From Lindgomyces ingoldianus (lineage: Eukaryota; Ascomycota; Dothideomycetes; Pleosporales; Lindgomycetaceae), in NCBI RefSeq assembly GCF_010093535.1, contig NW_022985175.1, positions 124,001-188,000 on the forward strand: a stretch of DNA of 64,000 nt. Direction: 5' to 3'. Position numbers and translations under genes: made by a program. Positions 44,401-55,121 of this stretch are shown here, piece by piece. The notes below the pieces were generated by a model. That model saw only the letters and a program-made list of their open reading frames with translations, was not told the DNA's origin and did not search any database. Positions within the stretch are counted from its first letter, which is position 1; every line of letters begins with the position of its first letter.

Positions 44401-45589
44401 TGAGCAGCCACGCCGTACACCATGAGAAAGAACGTCAAGTCGACGCGGCCCTGTGTGTGTTTTGGGGTGGGGGGGCAGGGGGTTCCCAGTCCCGGGATCT
44501 CCTTCAGAGAGTGACTGGAGGTGATTCATCACCGCCGGGGGCTTGCTGATGCAGCAGGATGAGCCGCCTTGGGCATAGCCGTCTGTCTGGGTTGGATCAC
44601 AACTATGGCTTTGTCCTCTCTCCGTGTCACTCATTTCAAGTTTAAGCAGGAAATTTTATTTCCCCCTCTTCTCTCTAGAACCTTCAGTTAGTGCGGTGAT
44701 TCATTATCAAATCGGTCGTCTTATTCTTCGTCTTCGTCTTTTTTCGTTCTCTTCTCGTCAAGTTCAATATAACGTCTTCATAGCTTCTATTTATCTTACT
44801 TGCAGCACATTCAACACTTATATCACATCTCTTCTCTGGCTAGAATATAGAGAGGGGAAGAACCCGGAAGCACATTTAAATCGAGCGAGAGCGAGTAGCG
44901 CTCTGAAGGATATAGAAATAGTGAACAACAAACTAGTAACTCTAAAGTCATAACACTAGTTTAGTAAAATAAAACTACTAGAATCTATAGAATAACTATA
45001 GAAGTGCCAACGAATATCTGCGCTAGGGAGGCCTGGGACTAGACATTTCAGCGGAACTATACGGAGTCCGATAGAGTGTCTCATTAGTGGACGTGAGCGC
45101 TTGCCGTGTATCTTCTTAGAGGAAATAAATGGGGTCCGACTGGTCGCCGGGCTTCGTTGGGAGAGGTCGTTCGTGGTTTTGTGTGTCTTTTCTTGGGAGG
45201 AGGTTGTGGGCGGGTCGGTGGGGGGAGTATGGACGTCCATTCGGCGATCTATGTACAAGGTTCTTCGATGTGGGAGAGTGCCAGATCCCGGGGGAACGTT
45301 GCTCGAACTCGTGCGACGCTGGAGAATGATCTTGGTTGCGGCAGGACGGAGTTTGTGATGTTGGTAGCTATCGGATCGAGAAGATTTTGCTCGAATTCGT
45401 GCGATATCAGGCTATGCTCACGCCTTTGCGGTAAGTGTTGACAATGCGTCCGTGAGGTTATGATCTACTAGCATCGACAAGAATGAGAGGAACAAAGCAC
45501 AAGGACAAAGAAGAAGCCAGCGCATTGTAACCGCTTCGCATACATTATGACAAAAGTGCGTCTAAAGCGCATCAAAGGACGACTACATC
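44401..45589. other. Gene-free spacer
   Basis: Several overlapping frames of 60-111 codons on both strands, without any motif or splice logic. I see nothing to support here. Confidence 0.35.
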
Positions 45590-46504
45590 TCAACCGGCTT
45601 TCAGGCGCTCTATCCCTTCCATCGCCGTCAGCGCACGACCAGCCATTTCTACAATTTCCTGGCTCCACAAGCAACGCTTGTCGTTCCGGTTTCTGGCGGC
45701 CAGGCGTGCAACTTCGTTGCGCCAACAAGACCAGCTGTGCTTCCACCTCTCGTCATTCCTGATATCCTCGTAAATGATGTCGCCGTTGAGAAGAAGGTAC
45801 TGCAGTGCAGCTGTGACATAGGCCTCGCGCTGCTCTTGGCTTTTCCCGAGTTTTCTTTGAAAAGCATCCTCGAGCGTGCTGATAGCTAGTATAACTCCTT
45901 TCAAGAGGCCGCGCTGGTGGATGCGAGCGGCGAACGTGTTGAAGTTGACGTACTTTGCCGGGCCGTCTTCTGGGCATGTACCTGGACGAGAGTCAGGGAT
46001 CAGCAAGGCTAAGAGGGCTGGGAATTCTTCGTCAGTACCGTCCCAGAAATGGCGCATAGTCTCTGCCACCTTGCAAGATCGCAATGTTGAGTCAGTCTGG
46101 ATATTCTATGAGCCGTTCAGCATTGCTCCGCTGGTAGGAAGCATGTCATAGTGGGGACATACGGCTGAACCGACCTTCTCGGGAAATCTCTCCGAATGCA
46201 GACAGAGATCGAGTATCGAGACGAGTTTGAGCATAGAAGAATGTGTGTACGGTATTGCATCGGCCATCTCGACACACGTGCCGATGAAGTCGCCCACTTC
46301 ACTCGAGTACGGTTTCCCTTCGGGTAACAGGACAACCAACTGGGCCACTGCATCTTCTACGGAAAGTTCAGAGTCTGGCTGCAGAACTTTGTCAAAGATT
46401 TCGAACATTGGCAAGAAGAGAGGGTTGGTAAAATCAGGCTCCTCTGGCATGAGATTCAGTCGCTCGCCTGCCATCTTTCCGAGGTTGTGGTCCGGACAGG
46501 TCAT
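45590..46504 (-). CDS. DUF3632-like hypothetical protein
   Basis: Two exons, 46504-46175 and 46096-45590, with a 78-bp GT-AG intron in phase 0; 278 residues. The pattern MPEEPDFTNPLFLPMFEIFD, SVEDAVAQLVVLLPE, MRHFWDGTDEEFP, YVNFNTFAARIHQRGL and ISTLEDAFQ resembles fungal DUF3632 proteins, helical and of unknown role. The start was set at ATG 46504 (MTCPDHNLGK): the longer open frame to 46540 begins with TTG and lies inside the terminal repeat of a transposon. The hAT-like element ends 24 bp before this ATG, so the original promoter has been pushed 1 kb away. The coding sequence itself is intact, but expression is doubtful. If the true start lay further upstream, the gene is split by the element. 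Confidence 0.6.
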
Positions 46505-46528
46505 ATGTTTCACTTTCGCAGCCACAAG

Positions 46529-47499
46529 CAGCGTGGCCAACAGGACGTAGTACGTTACGTTTGAGCTTTTTTCTGCTAGTAACTTCTCAATTTAGTAGTA
46601 CTTTTGTACGTAAGCAGTGAATTAATTAGCAAGTATGTAACATAACAGTAACTTCTTAAAATCCTTATACTTTTGTACTTTTCGCAAGAAGTTTTGTTAG
46701 TCTAGGTTAAAATTGTTCTGGGAGAAGCTTTTTAGCCTAGATGAAGTCCCCTAGAGTAGTTAACTTACTCTCTACAGCCCTGTGACGTAACTAGTTCTTT
46801 TAGAGCTGCAGAGCCTTATATACAACCTGCTAAGCAGTTTCTATTAATTATAACTGTCCTCTTACCCCTAGAGAAGGCTCTCTTACAGTTGCAGCTTGTT
46901 AATATATATTATATAAAGGAAATTAAGGGCGATTTTAAAAAGCGTAAGGTAGGAGTAACAACTAACTTTAAGCTACTAAGTAAGAGGTGATTAGAATAGC
47001 AGGGATTCCTCCTTAGCTACAGAGAGGTCTTTAATGTAGCTGTTATAGTATTGTTAAAGCTCTGTTATTTTCTGCTATTTTTTATATAACCTTAAGCCTA
47101 TAAGAAGGCTTATGTTAACAGAGAGAGTTTGCTTATAATAATACTCACCACTAGAGAGCTTGCGCTAGTAAGGTTGTAGATCCTCCTCCTTATTGCCCTC
47201 TATCTCTAGCTTGTTAGGACAACTCTAATAAGCAGCTACTATGCTACAAAACGCAGAGTTTTATCTAATTGTTACTCTAAAACGTGACCTTAAACAAAGC
47301 TCCTAACGCGATAGCTAATAGGGTCTAAAAACAGGAGGGAAATCTCCTAAAATATGACCTCTCTGACCTGTACTACAGGACGTACTTGGCAATTCAGTGT
47401 ATAAAAGTTACGTCTTACATTTTGACTACTTTTGTACGCCTCACGTGATTACTACGTTCACGTAGTTACGTTACGTACTACGGACTGTTGGCCACGCTG
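46529..47499. mobile_element. hAT-like non-autonomous element, 971 bp
   Basis: Terminal inverted repeat CAGCGTGGCCAACAG at both ends, extended by the shared subterminal CGTAGTACGT-ACG, and flanked by a perfect 8-bp direct duplication gccacaag (46,521-46,528 and 47,500-47,507). An 8-bp duplication and ends starting CAG fit the hAT superfamily. The interior is TA-rich with no open frame, so it is non-autonomous or RIP-mutated. Minus-strand orientation of the interior cannot be decided. Confidence 0.85.
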
Positions 47500-47507
47500 G
47501 CCACAAG

Positions 47508-48840
47508 GGATCGGTGGACTTCTGGTTGTAGTCGCTGGGGAACGGAGCTGCACGTATAAGTATTGATGGTGGGTAGGCAAAGACGTGCAGGTATATGACT
47601 CCCAACACAAAGAGCTTAGGCCACCAACGCTAGGTGAGGGGCGTAACCACAATTACTTGTGCCGTTGGACCCCAGAAGATCTCGTCTGTTGGGCAATTTT
47701 CTAGCCAATTTGCATTCTCACGGAAAGGGTGCACCCCAAGACTTGAAAGAGGGGTTTACCGTTATATCATACAGTCATCCCTCGAACATGAGAACTTCGG
47801 TATTCATTTCTCGGCGACATACCCAAGGTGAAAGTGAAGGGACCGCCTTGGACCGCTAAGGGTAATATACAGCACGCTAGACCTAATATAAGACACCGCC
47901 AAAAATGGGATAGCTAGAGAAATTCGTGGAAACCCACAAGTTATATCGTAACGGCGTCGGACAGTGTATTGGTGCTGACCTGCGGCGCCGGGATATTCTT
48001 CAAGTTAGCGCAATATGCGTAGCTAACGCACTTGTAACAACCAGGTTTCTAGAATAGATTGAAATAGGGAAATTGTAGCCAAGAATCTTGATTAAAAGTT
48101 ACTAACTTGTCAAAGCTTTCTCCTTCTAGGCTAGTCGTATCAGACTTATTCTGCCCAAGTATCATCCTACGCTTGCTCGCATTATCACTGAGCCTATGTA
48201 TCCCACCATCTTCACCAAGAGTCTCCATGATTATCAAAATGTCGTTCTAGCTATTTCAGCTATAAATCCTTTTCAACTAGCCTGCTATGCCGCTAATTTT
48301 TGTTCGCAATGACCCTAGGGCTTGGGATCGAGTAGTGCGAGGGTGGGAGCAATTTGGCCAAAGTCAGCGACAGGCTTGTGACTGCCTTCAGTTCGTATCT
48401 AGAAATTCGCATCGAAGTTCGCTTGCCTTGTAGCGAATTGTGCACTCTATAGATTGCACGGCGAAAGCTAGCGAGGACTTCAAAGTGTGGGTACAGTTCT
48501 CATATAGCAACACTATGTGTGTGTGTGTGCGTGTGGGAGGATCTGTCACTGTCAGCACTGTACAAAAGAGAAAAAAAGAGCTAGGGGGCTGTACAATAGG
48601 GTTTGTAAAGATAAGGCTAAAGAAGAGAAGGCAAAGGGAGAGGGGAGACCTTATTATATACACCTCTCTACGCACCTCTCTACGCAAAGATCCCACACTA
48701 TCCCCCACAGAATCCCGCACAAACAGCCTGTACACCGCCAAACATTCACAGGACAAGCGCACAAGGCTGGACAATAATAGCTTAAACGCTCTACATCATT
48801 TACAAAGCTATTTACAAGGCACAACTAGCCTATCCTAATG
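47508..48840. other. Gene-free spacer
   Basis: Sequence upstream of the DUF3632-like gene before the transposon arrived, then spacer. A TG microsatellite lies at 48,514-48,530. Frames of 60-132 codons at 47,634-48,838 have no motif and I do not annotate them. Confidence 0.35.
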
Positions 48841-48926
48841 CACAAGCATTATGTGACATAGTTACGTGATCCTTCTTGTGCGCGATAACTAGTATCTAGA
48901 CTGTAACACTGCTGCTGTGTATAGAC
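48841..48926 (+). repeat. Direct repeat B, left copy
   Basis: 86-bp sequence beginning cacaagcattatgtgacata. It matches the copy at 49,949-50,034 with only transitions, and here the C/G positions have become T/A. Internally it is close to palindromic. Confidence 0.8.
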
Positions 48927-49060
48927 ACTAGCAACTTTTTATTTTTATCTAAAAAGTTGCCTTCTGTACTAGTTACTTTTCTCTTGTCTATGTAGGTCTA
49001 TCTAATTATATTCTGCCTGTGCTAAGCCCTTAGGGTACTTAGGGGTTATATAGCTGTAAC

Positions 49061-49664
49061 CAGGGCTTCCAACGGGCCGTACTACGGTTCGTACAAAGTG
49101 AACCGTAACGGTCACGTGTTCAGTACGAACGTACCGAGTTCGTGAGCCGTACCGTACGTTTAATGATGCCCTAGGTACGGTACGTAGTACAGATCATATT
49201 ACCTTTTTAGGAAGTTTGTATAGGGGTTCTAGAGGGGTATAAGGGCTCTAGCAAGTAGGAGGCCTGCAGACGCTTAAATCTCTTTCTAAGGGTTTTAATC
49301 TATCCATCTGTCTGTTGTCTTAAAAATGCCTATTACAGACCATTTTCTATTGCAGAGTTATCTATCCACGCCTCTTGCAGCCTTACAGGCCTTATCTAGT
49401 CCTATCTGCTCTTGTTACTAGGGAGAACTAGTTAATTAGACCTTAATCTTATGTCTCTAGAGACCTATAGTCTTAGCTGTTTTAACTAGAGTACAGCGTA
49501 CTTTAATTAAATTGTACTACTTGTACAGATCACGTGAGCCGTAACAGTTACGATACGTACACCTACCTCTCCTCCTCCCTGTCGTACGAACGTACACAAA
49601 ATCTCACCCGTACAGGCCTCAAAATCGCCCAATCGTACAGTACTACGCCTCGTTGGAAGCCCTG
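49061..49664. mobile_element. hAT-like non-autonomous element, 604 bp
   Basis: Ends form an inverted repeat CAGGGCTTCCAACG (49,061 onward and its complement up to 49,664), with further similarity in the next 20 bp. It is flanked by a perfect 8-bp duplication gctgtaac (49,053-49,060 and 49,665-49,672). Both subterminal regions are packed with cgtac/gtacg motifs. There is no coding frame. Length, termini and duplication fit a hAT MITE. Confidence 0.9.
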
Positions 49665-49948
49665 GCTGTAACATAGCTGTGATATTACCTTATAAAGTGT
49701 AAGTACTTTATTATTACTTTTACTAATTTATAGTTAATTAAATTAACTACTATTTAGATTTAAATAGGCTCTTTTAGCTAGCTGCTTATAGTATAAGCAC
49801 TTAAGTAGTAAGAGTAAGAGTAGTGTACAGTGTGCACAGTGCGCAAAGTAGGTAGGGTGGGGGCAATAGGTTTCTAGTTATTGCTCTGTCTTCTCTTCTG
49901 TACAGAGGAAAAGGGGAATATCTACATGTTCGCGCACAGAGGTTCGCG

Positions 49949-50034
49949 CACAAGCATCATGTGACATAGTTACGTGATCCTTCTCGTGCGCGATAACTAG
50001 TATCCAGACTGTAACGCTGCTGCTGCGTACGGAC
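49949..50034 (+). repeat. Direct repeat B, right copy
   Basis: Same orientation as the copy at 48,841, 1.1 kb away, so the two copies bracket the 604-bp hAT-like element. It could be a solo-LTR or an end of an older element; I cannot tell which. Confidence 0.8.
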
Positions 50035-50621
50035 AAACACAGCTGTTGTTACTATGTTATCCAATGCAGAACGCTTCGAGCTTTGAAATTATAAATCTAG
50101 GTTGTCTTTTTAGTCATTTACTGTGCGTAAGATGGAAGAGAAACCATGATATTCCCATTTGGTCACGTGACTATGTGCCCTATTGGTCGCGCAATCAAGG
50201 TTCGCAAGGATCTAGAAGCATGAATGCTGTTCAGACAAGGCAGCAAATCGGAGAGTGCTTAGGGAATTAGATGTATGGATATATACTGCCTGCCGGGGGG
50301 GTTCTCTGAGTGTAATAGAGGCCACAGACTCTATATCATCGAAAGTTATACTCAAGTGCAAACCCTATTAAGTATTCCTACTAGGTATATAGTGAGTGCT
50401 AGCAAGGGTCAGTGAAGGCAATTGCTGTTCTCTAAGGTCTCCCAATCCCGTATCAACGCGCTATGCGCGCAGCACAAGATAGGAATATGTAAGTGATAAA
50501 CTTTTATTAGGGACCTCCAACGCCTGTTATGCAGGGGTATTTCATTTTGGGCTAGGCCCAGCACAGATACTCTCCACTAACGCCAAAAGACCCTTCGTCT
50601 ACCATCCCCAACCACATCACC
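50035..50621. other. Spacer, right edge of the transposon block
   Basis: A 74-codon plus frame at 50,046-50,270 has no motif. The rest is the 3' flank of ELP5. No gene is supported. Confidence 0.35.
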
Positions 50622-51959
50622 TCAGATCTCGTCTTCTTCCTCGTCGAAGTCGTCCTCCTCCCCCATTTCGTACAGAATCCGGCCTCCCTCGCCGCCTTCC
50701 CCGCCCTGGGCATCGAAATGGGGGAGGAGGACGCCATCGCGAACCTTCTTCTGCCGGAGTGTGAGCTCGAGCTTGAACGGGACATCGATCTCATCTGCCT
50801 TGGCATTGACGTTGGCCATCGTCTCATCACTGCAATATAGAGGCAGTTGCTCAAGGCACATGACAAACTCCTGTTTCAGGGGTCCAAACGGGAGCCCAGC
50901 AAGCGGGGGCTCGAAATCGGACGTGAAGGTGCGACGAAGCCAGAAGGTCTCAAATTCTGGTCGACCAGAGACACGGCGAAACTCGGCATCGATAACTACT
51001 CCACGAAGGTCGTTGGCGGTGATGCTCTGAACGATGCCCTCGGCGCCTTGGAGAAGACCAAAGGTAGGCTCTGGCAAGCTGCGCTCCTTGGCGGCTTTGG
51101 CGGCGAGGACCTGGGCGAGCGACTTGCACGTGAAGATAGCAGTGGCCATGAACTTGGTGACTTCAAGTGGGCTCGGGGCATACGAGGTGGCGTGGACAGG
51201 CGTTGCGATGTCTTGGTGGTAGACACCGACGGTGTAAGAGTCATACTTGTTGATGAGGTTACCGAAATCGACTGGCTGGACGCCTTTGATATCGAAAAGG
51301 TCGTGGAAAGAGTCTACGATGACAAGGCTCTCCTTAAATATGCCGATAGCTCGCTCAATTTCGGCAAGAATCTGGTCGCCGGTGTGGTGTGAGTGAGTGC
51401 CGAAAGCCGGGATGAAGCGAACAGCTGGATGGGAGGAAGGATGCTCGAAGGCAACGTAGACGACGTTGATGCCACGCGACAAACCACGAGCAATCATGGT
51501 AGTGAGAATCTGGTCGGCCTGTTGGTTCAAGTCGTCGAGGACGAGGGTGAATGGAGAACGCTGGGCACGAGCGCTGAGCGCCTGAGACATGACAAGCACA
51601 GAGTGACGCTGATGCTGCGCCAGAGTGATAGGCCGCGGCATGCCGAGGCGGTTTGATGGACGCTGGAACTTGGTTTTCAGAGTAGTTAACTGCTTCCGAA
51701 CGCCGGATCCGGTATGAACGCCGGTCGGGGTGCGACAATTGTTTTCCTTGACCCAGGAAGCAGGCTTGAGGGGCTTGTACTTGCGGTCTTCCTTATCCCC
51801 TAGTTTAGCTCTGAGATTTCCAATGTACTGCTGGCGAGTTGCTTCAGACAAGCCGGTAGGAAGAAGCGCTATGATCTCAGGGCCAGCGTTGGCGAGGAGT
51901 CTGTCCCAATCGACATGAGCGAAGTCCGTGTCTTGGGTGAATGGAGCTTGAGGAGCCAT
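50622..51959 (-). CDS. ELP5: Elongator complex subunit Elp5 (Iki1)
   Basis: Subunit of the Elp4-5-6 hexamer of Elongator, which supports wobble-uridine (U34) modification of cytosolic tRNAs. Single exon, 445 residues. A RecA-like core is visible: SPFTLVLDDLNQQADQILTT, GINVVYVAFEHPSSHP, ESLVIVDSFHDLFD and SYTVGVYHQDI, then RGVVIDAEFRRVSGRPEFET, GPLKQEFVMCLEQLPLY and an acidic end (EEDDFDEEEDEI), as in fungal Iki1 proteins. Like its relatives it lacks a Walker A motif. The start is the first ATG (MAPQAPFTQDTDF). It is divergent from the SDR gene, with 604 bp between starts. The window thus holds two U34-modification genes, this one and MnmE/MSS1, far apart. Confidence 0.88.
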   Translation of the reverse strand: MAPQAPFTQDTDFAHVDWDRLLANAGPEIIALLPTGLSEATRQQYIGNLRAKLGDKEDRKYKPLKPASWVKENNCRTPTGVHTGSGVRKQLTTLKTKFQRPSNRLGMPRPITLAQHQRHSVLVMSQALSARAQRSPFTLVLDDLNQQADQILTTMIARGLSRGINVVYVAFEHPSSHPAVRFIPAFGTHSHHTGDQILAEIERAIGIFKESLVIVDSFHDLFDIKGVQPVDFGNLINKYDSYTVGVYHQDIATPVHATSYAPSPLEVTKFMATAIFTCKSLAQVLAAKAAKERSLPEPTFGLLQGAEGIVQSITANDLRGVVIDAEFRRVSGRPEFETFWLRRTFTSDFEPPLAGLPFGPLKQEFVMCLEQLPLYCSDETMANVNAKADEIDVPFKLELTLRQKKVRDGVLLPHFDAQGGEGGEGGRILYEMGEEDDFDEEEDEI

Positions 51960-52563
51960 TTATGATGTTTCAATGAAGGGGGTGTGAAGAATATATGGGT
52001 GCTTGTACAGCAAGATAGACGGCAGAAATGTTGAAGGGGATAGTACAGATGATACAGAACAAGAGCACAAGGAAAGTGGGCGAATACGAGTGGGAAGAAA
52101 GCTTAATGGGGAGGCTGGGAGGGGGCTCCAACAGGAAAGAAATGGCGCAGGATTGAAGTGAAGAATTTGACATACCTCGAGGAGAAATGTGCGTGAAAGA
52201 GGCGGGCACGCAAGTGGAGACTCTCTTCGGGTCCAAATTATCCTTTCTAGAGCGCAATTTTGACGCAGAAGATGGCATACAGCATTTTATAACTCCTGAA
52301 ATATCCTAATAATGGTCATTTACATATCTTTGTTGAAGGTTGCGGAATTAATGGTTTGGCAGGCGTAAGTAGTGAACGTTGGTGGTGAAAGTGTGAAGTT
52401 GAGTTTGGCGGCAGCGCTAGTGCAAGCTCGGCTAGCGTAGTTTCGGCGTTAGGCAGTTGGCTCCCCGCATCCATGTACTGGCGGCAGGACCACCGCACTA
52501 TATAATCGATACAATTGCGCTCCATATGCGTTGAGATGAAGCTTTCACACTTGCATTTTCGTC
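51960..52563. other. Divergent promoter region, ELP5 and SDR
   Basis: Shared 5' region. A tataat-like element lies near 52,499-52,505 on the SDR side. I see no gene in it. Confidence 0.4.
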
Positions 52564-53978
52564 ATGACGCAGCAGAATAGCGTCCCTTCATCGTCAAGGC
52601 CCCCACGCCCGCGATCCCCACATTTTCCACCCCACAATGCTCCTCGTGTCTGGTTTATCACAACGGGCACTTCTCCCATCTCCATTGCTCTAGCAAGGCA
52701 AGCGCTCGAACATGGCGACTATGTTGTGGCCGGTGTACTGCCGATTCCGTTCGAGAAAAGAGAAGGCCAGAGTGACGATTTCCGGAGCTTCCTAGAAGAT
52801 GTAAAGAAGACCGAAAGGTGGAGAGAGAGGCTGAGAGTTGTTGGACTAGACGGGAGGTAATGGGAGAGACTGTTTTACTCTAGTTTCATCTCTGTGGCCA
52901 ATTGAAGCTAACTGGTTGGTTGATGGTAGGATTGTGGGCCAGTGCCAAGCTGCCATAGCAGAAGCTGTTGAAGCTTTTGGAAGGATTGATGTACTCCTTG
53001 GAAGCACCAGCGAAGGTGAGAATTCTCTTCCACGGGCCTCAGTTTGCGCGATGCCTTGTATAGGTTGACGTTGACTCTCGATATATGGTAGCCGTTATTG
53101 GAACGGTCGAAGAGATGGCTCAAACGTCGCGAACTATCAGCCTCGTCAATGAGACCTTTGAGACCAATTTCTTCGCAAATGTGAACATAATCAAGGCGGT
53201 CCTGCCCACCATGCGGCAGAGGAAGAACGGCCATGTGATTATGTTAACCGGAATAAGTGAGTGAGATGAAAAAGGGTTAAAGATGGCCGCAAGCAGTGCT
53301 GACACTTAGCAGCCGGGCATTTGGGTACACCAGGACTAGGCATGTACTGTTCTTCTCAATGGGCGATTGAAGGTTATTGCGACGTACGTATACCGCACAT
53401 CACTCCTTCGGATACTGAAAATATGCTAGAGTCTTGCATACGAGATCGCACCCTTCAATGTCAAGATGTCTATTGTACAAGCTAACATGGAGGTCAACGT
53501 CTTGACTAACCGCATGACCTCTGTGCCACCTTTACCCGAGTATTCGCAAGCTGAAAATCCTGCACCGTTAGCACGCGAAATCTTCTCCGGTCTACTCGAT
53601 AAACTCGACCAAGTCAACAATCCATCCACTTTCGCGGAAGATAAGTCACCCACAACTAGTTCCTCTACTGCAAGCCCCGACACTTTCATGCATGAGCCTT
53701 CCATCGGCGATCTTCTCAGCTCCGATACCGTCACATCGCTATACCCTCCACTGCCTTCAGTAGTCAAGGCTTCGTTAATCGCAGAAACTGTTCACGCTCT
53801 TACTGCCATCGGAGGTCACGATAATCCACCTGCACGACACATTGTCGGATTCGAGGGTGTGACTGCTGTAAAAGAAAAATTAAAAACAACAAGTGAAGAG
53901 TTAGAGGATTTCATTGAAGTAAGCAATGCGGTGGACATTACCCGAGACGATGGGCAAACACCAATGATGCTGGATTAG
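52564..53978 (+). CDS. SDR-family protein with Lys-to-Gln active site, five exons
   Basis: Exons 52564-52856, 52930-53015, 53092-53256, 53313-53383 and 53430-53978; all introns (73, 76, 56 and 46 bp) are GT-AG and in phase, giving 387 residues. Rossmann fold: VWFITTGTSPISIALARQAL at residues 28-47, with TTGTSPI in place of TGxxxGIG, RIDVLLGSTSEA in place of NNAG, and IIKAVLPTMRQRKNGHVIML. The catalytic stretch reads MYCSSQWAIEGYCD: Tyr is kept but the Lys four residues later is Gln. This suggests loss or change of reductase chemistry, or a regulatory role; related fungal proteins have the same Q, as far as I recall. A C-terminal extension of about 120 residues is Ser/Thr/Pro-rich then helical. 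Product unknown. Confidence 0.8.
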
Positions 53979-54269
53979 AGTGGGTCCTGACTTGACTGTC
54001 TGAAGGCAGCGAATGAGAGAATTTCTGAATCCGAGAGGCTAATGGAGCTTATTGGATCGTCCTAGACAGGCTCTTATATAGGACAGGGTTGCTCTTGGTG
54101 CCTTGGTGTCATCGAAAGCTTTGACGATTCTATAAACAAAGTGTCACTACCGCATTGGTTCGACAAATCAGAATATTCTACCTGCAACATCCAAAACCTT
54201 GGTCCGTCTCTCAATTTCCTCCATAGCATCGACAGAAGCAAATGTTTACCCTGATGGGGAATCTTTCAG
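53979..54269. other. Short intergenic region
   Basis: Between the SDR stop and the first supported exon of the next gene. It probably contains an unseen first exon of that gene. Confidence 0.3.
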
Positions 54270-55121
54270 CCTTATGCTAGTTCTCTCCCTACCCTTGCCG
54301 AGAATTTTAAGCGTCCCTACTTGCCACATCCTTATGTTGTGCCGCAAGACGTTGCTTCAGTTTATCTACCACGGCTCTCCATGTCATCGCCAGCTCAAAA
54401 TAGAGCAAACGGAAGTAACCAATCACGGTCATCAACGAATGCTGATGCGTTTCTGAACACTTCCTCCAATCCAAAGGAACCAAATGCGATCTTTGGAGGG
54501 CTGGAAGAGGCCGCAGATAGTCTCCTACCAATGCTTTTTACCAATTCACCTGCACAGCATCTTTCAGACTCTCTGAGAGCCCGAATGGATCGCACTGCTG
54601 TCCTGACTCAGCACAAGGACGCTATGACTGCAAGTGTGCTGAATCCTCCACCAAGCAAAAAAATTGGGAAACTAGCAGTGAGTATACTACCCCTCATGGC
54701 AAGACCTTTTGCCGGTGAGAGGGATGTGGAAGGGCTGTTGCGACCAAGAATGCCAGTCATTCCCACATGTGCCAAGGAGTCAGAGGTTGATGATGAGGAT
54801 ATTGACGGAGAGGGGGTAGAGGGTGCTGAAGAGGAAGAGGAACGATTTATCGGTGAAGAACTTGACATAATATTGGAAACGGCGGCGCAATCTGAAGAGG
54901 CAAATGCAGATCAAGCCATAGCCAATGCTCACAGCAGGGACTGGCCACCTAGCCCTGTGGCTTCCAGATTTATATCGGTGGAGGCAGACGGCGGCCATGA
55001 GACTTCTATTACCTGCTCATCGCAATCACGATGGATTCCGTCCTCGTCTCTGAATTCTCCCTCCCATGAAGTTACTACGTTCTTTTCGTTTCGAAGGCTA
55101 CGTAACTGTCGCCTTCTTTAA
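54270..55121 (+). CDS. Hypothetical protein with acidic segment (5' end not found)
   Basis: The open frame runs from a good 3' splice site (atctttcag at 54,261-54,269) to TAA 55,121: 283 residues, beginning PYASSLPTLAENFKRPYLPH. It contains a Ser/Asn-rich part, a helical part (LEEAADSLLPMLFT, LSDSLRARMDRTAVLTQHKD), a strongly acidic part (EVDDEDIDGEGVEGAEEEEE) and EELDIILETAAQSEEANADQ. No known domain recognised. The upstream exon with the start codon is not identified, and the Ser-rich tail after about residue 250 may be intronic. It probably belongs to a real gene, since composition and length are unlike the surrounding noise. Confidence 0.5.
   Translation, partial: PYASSLPTLAENFKRPYLPHPYVVPQDVASVYLPRLSMSSPAQNRANGSNQSRSSTNADAFLNTSSNPKEPNAIFGGLEEAADSLLPMLFTNSPAQHLSDSLRARMDRTAVLTQHKDAMTASVLNPPPSKKIGKLAVSILPLMARPFAGERDVEGLLRPRMPVIPTCAKESEVDDEDIDGEGVEGAEEEEERFIGEELDIILETAAQSEEANADQAIANAHSRDWPPSPVASRFISVEADGGHETSITCSSQSRWIPSSSLNSPSHEVTTFFSFRRLRNCRLL

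Noticed and set aside
46505..46540. Extension of the DUF3632-like protein to a start at 46,540
   Set aside because: The first codon is TTG and the segment lies partly within the terminal repeat of the hAT-like element; ATG 46,504 is the first real start.
48841..50034. Complete LTR retrotransposon bounded by the 86-bp direct repeats
   Set aside because: No TG..CA ends, no primer-binding site or coding relic between the repeats, and the interior is mostly the hAT MITE.
51970..52278. 102-codon minus frame upstream of ELP5
   Set aside because: It lies in the ELP5 promoter/leader, has no motif, and is separated from the clear ELP5 start.
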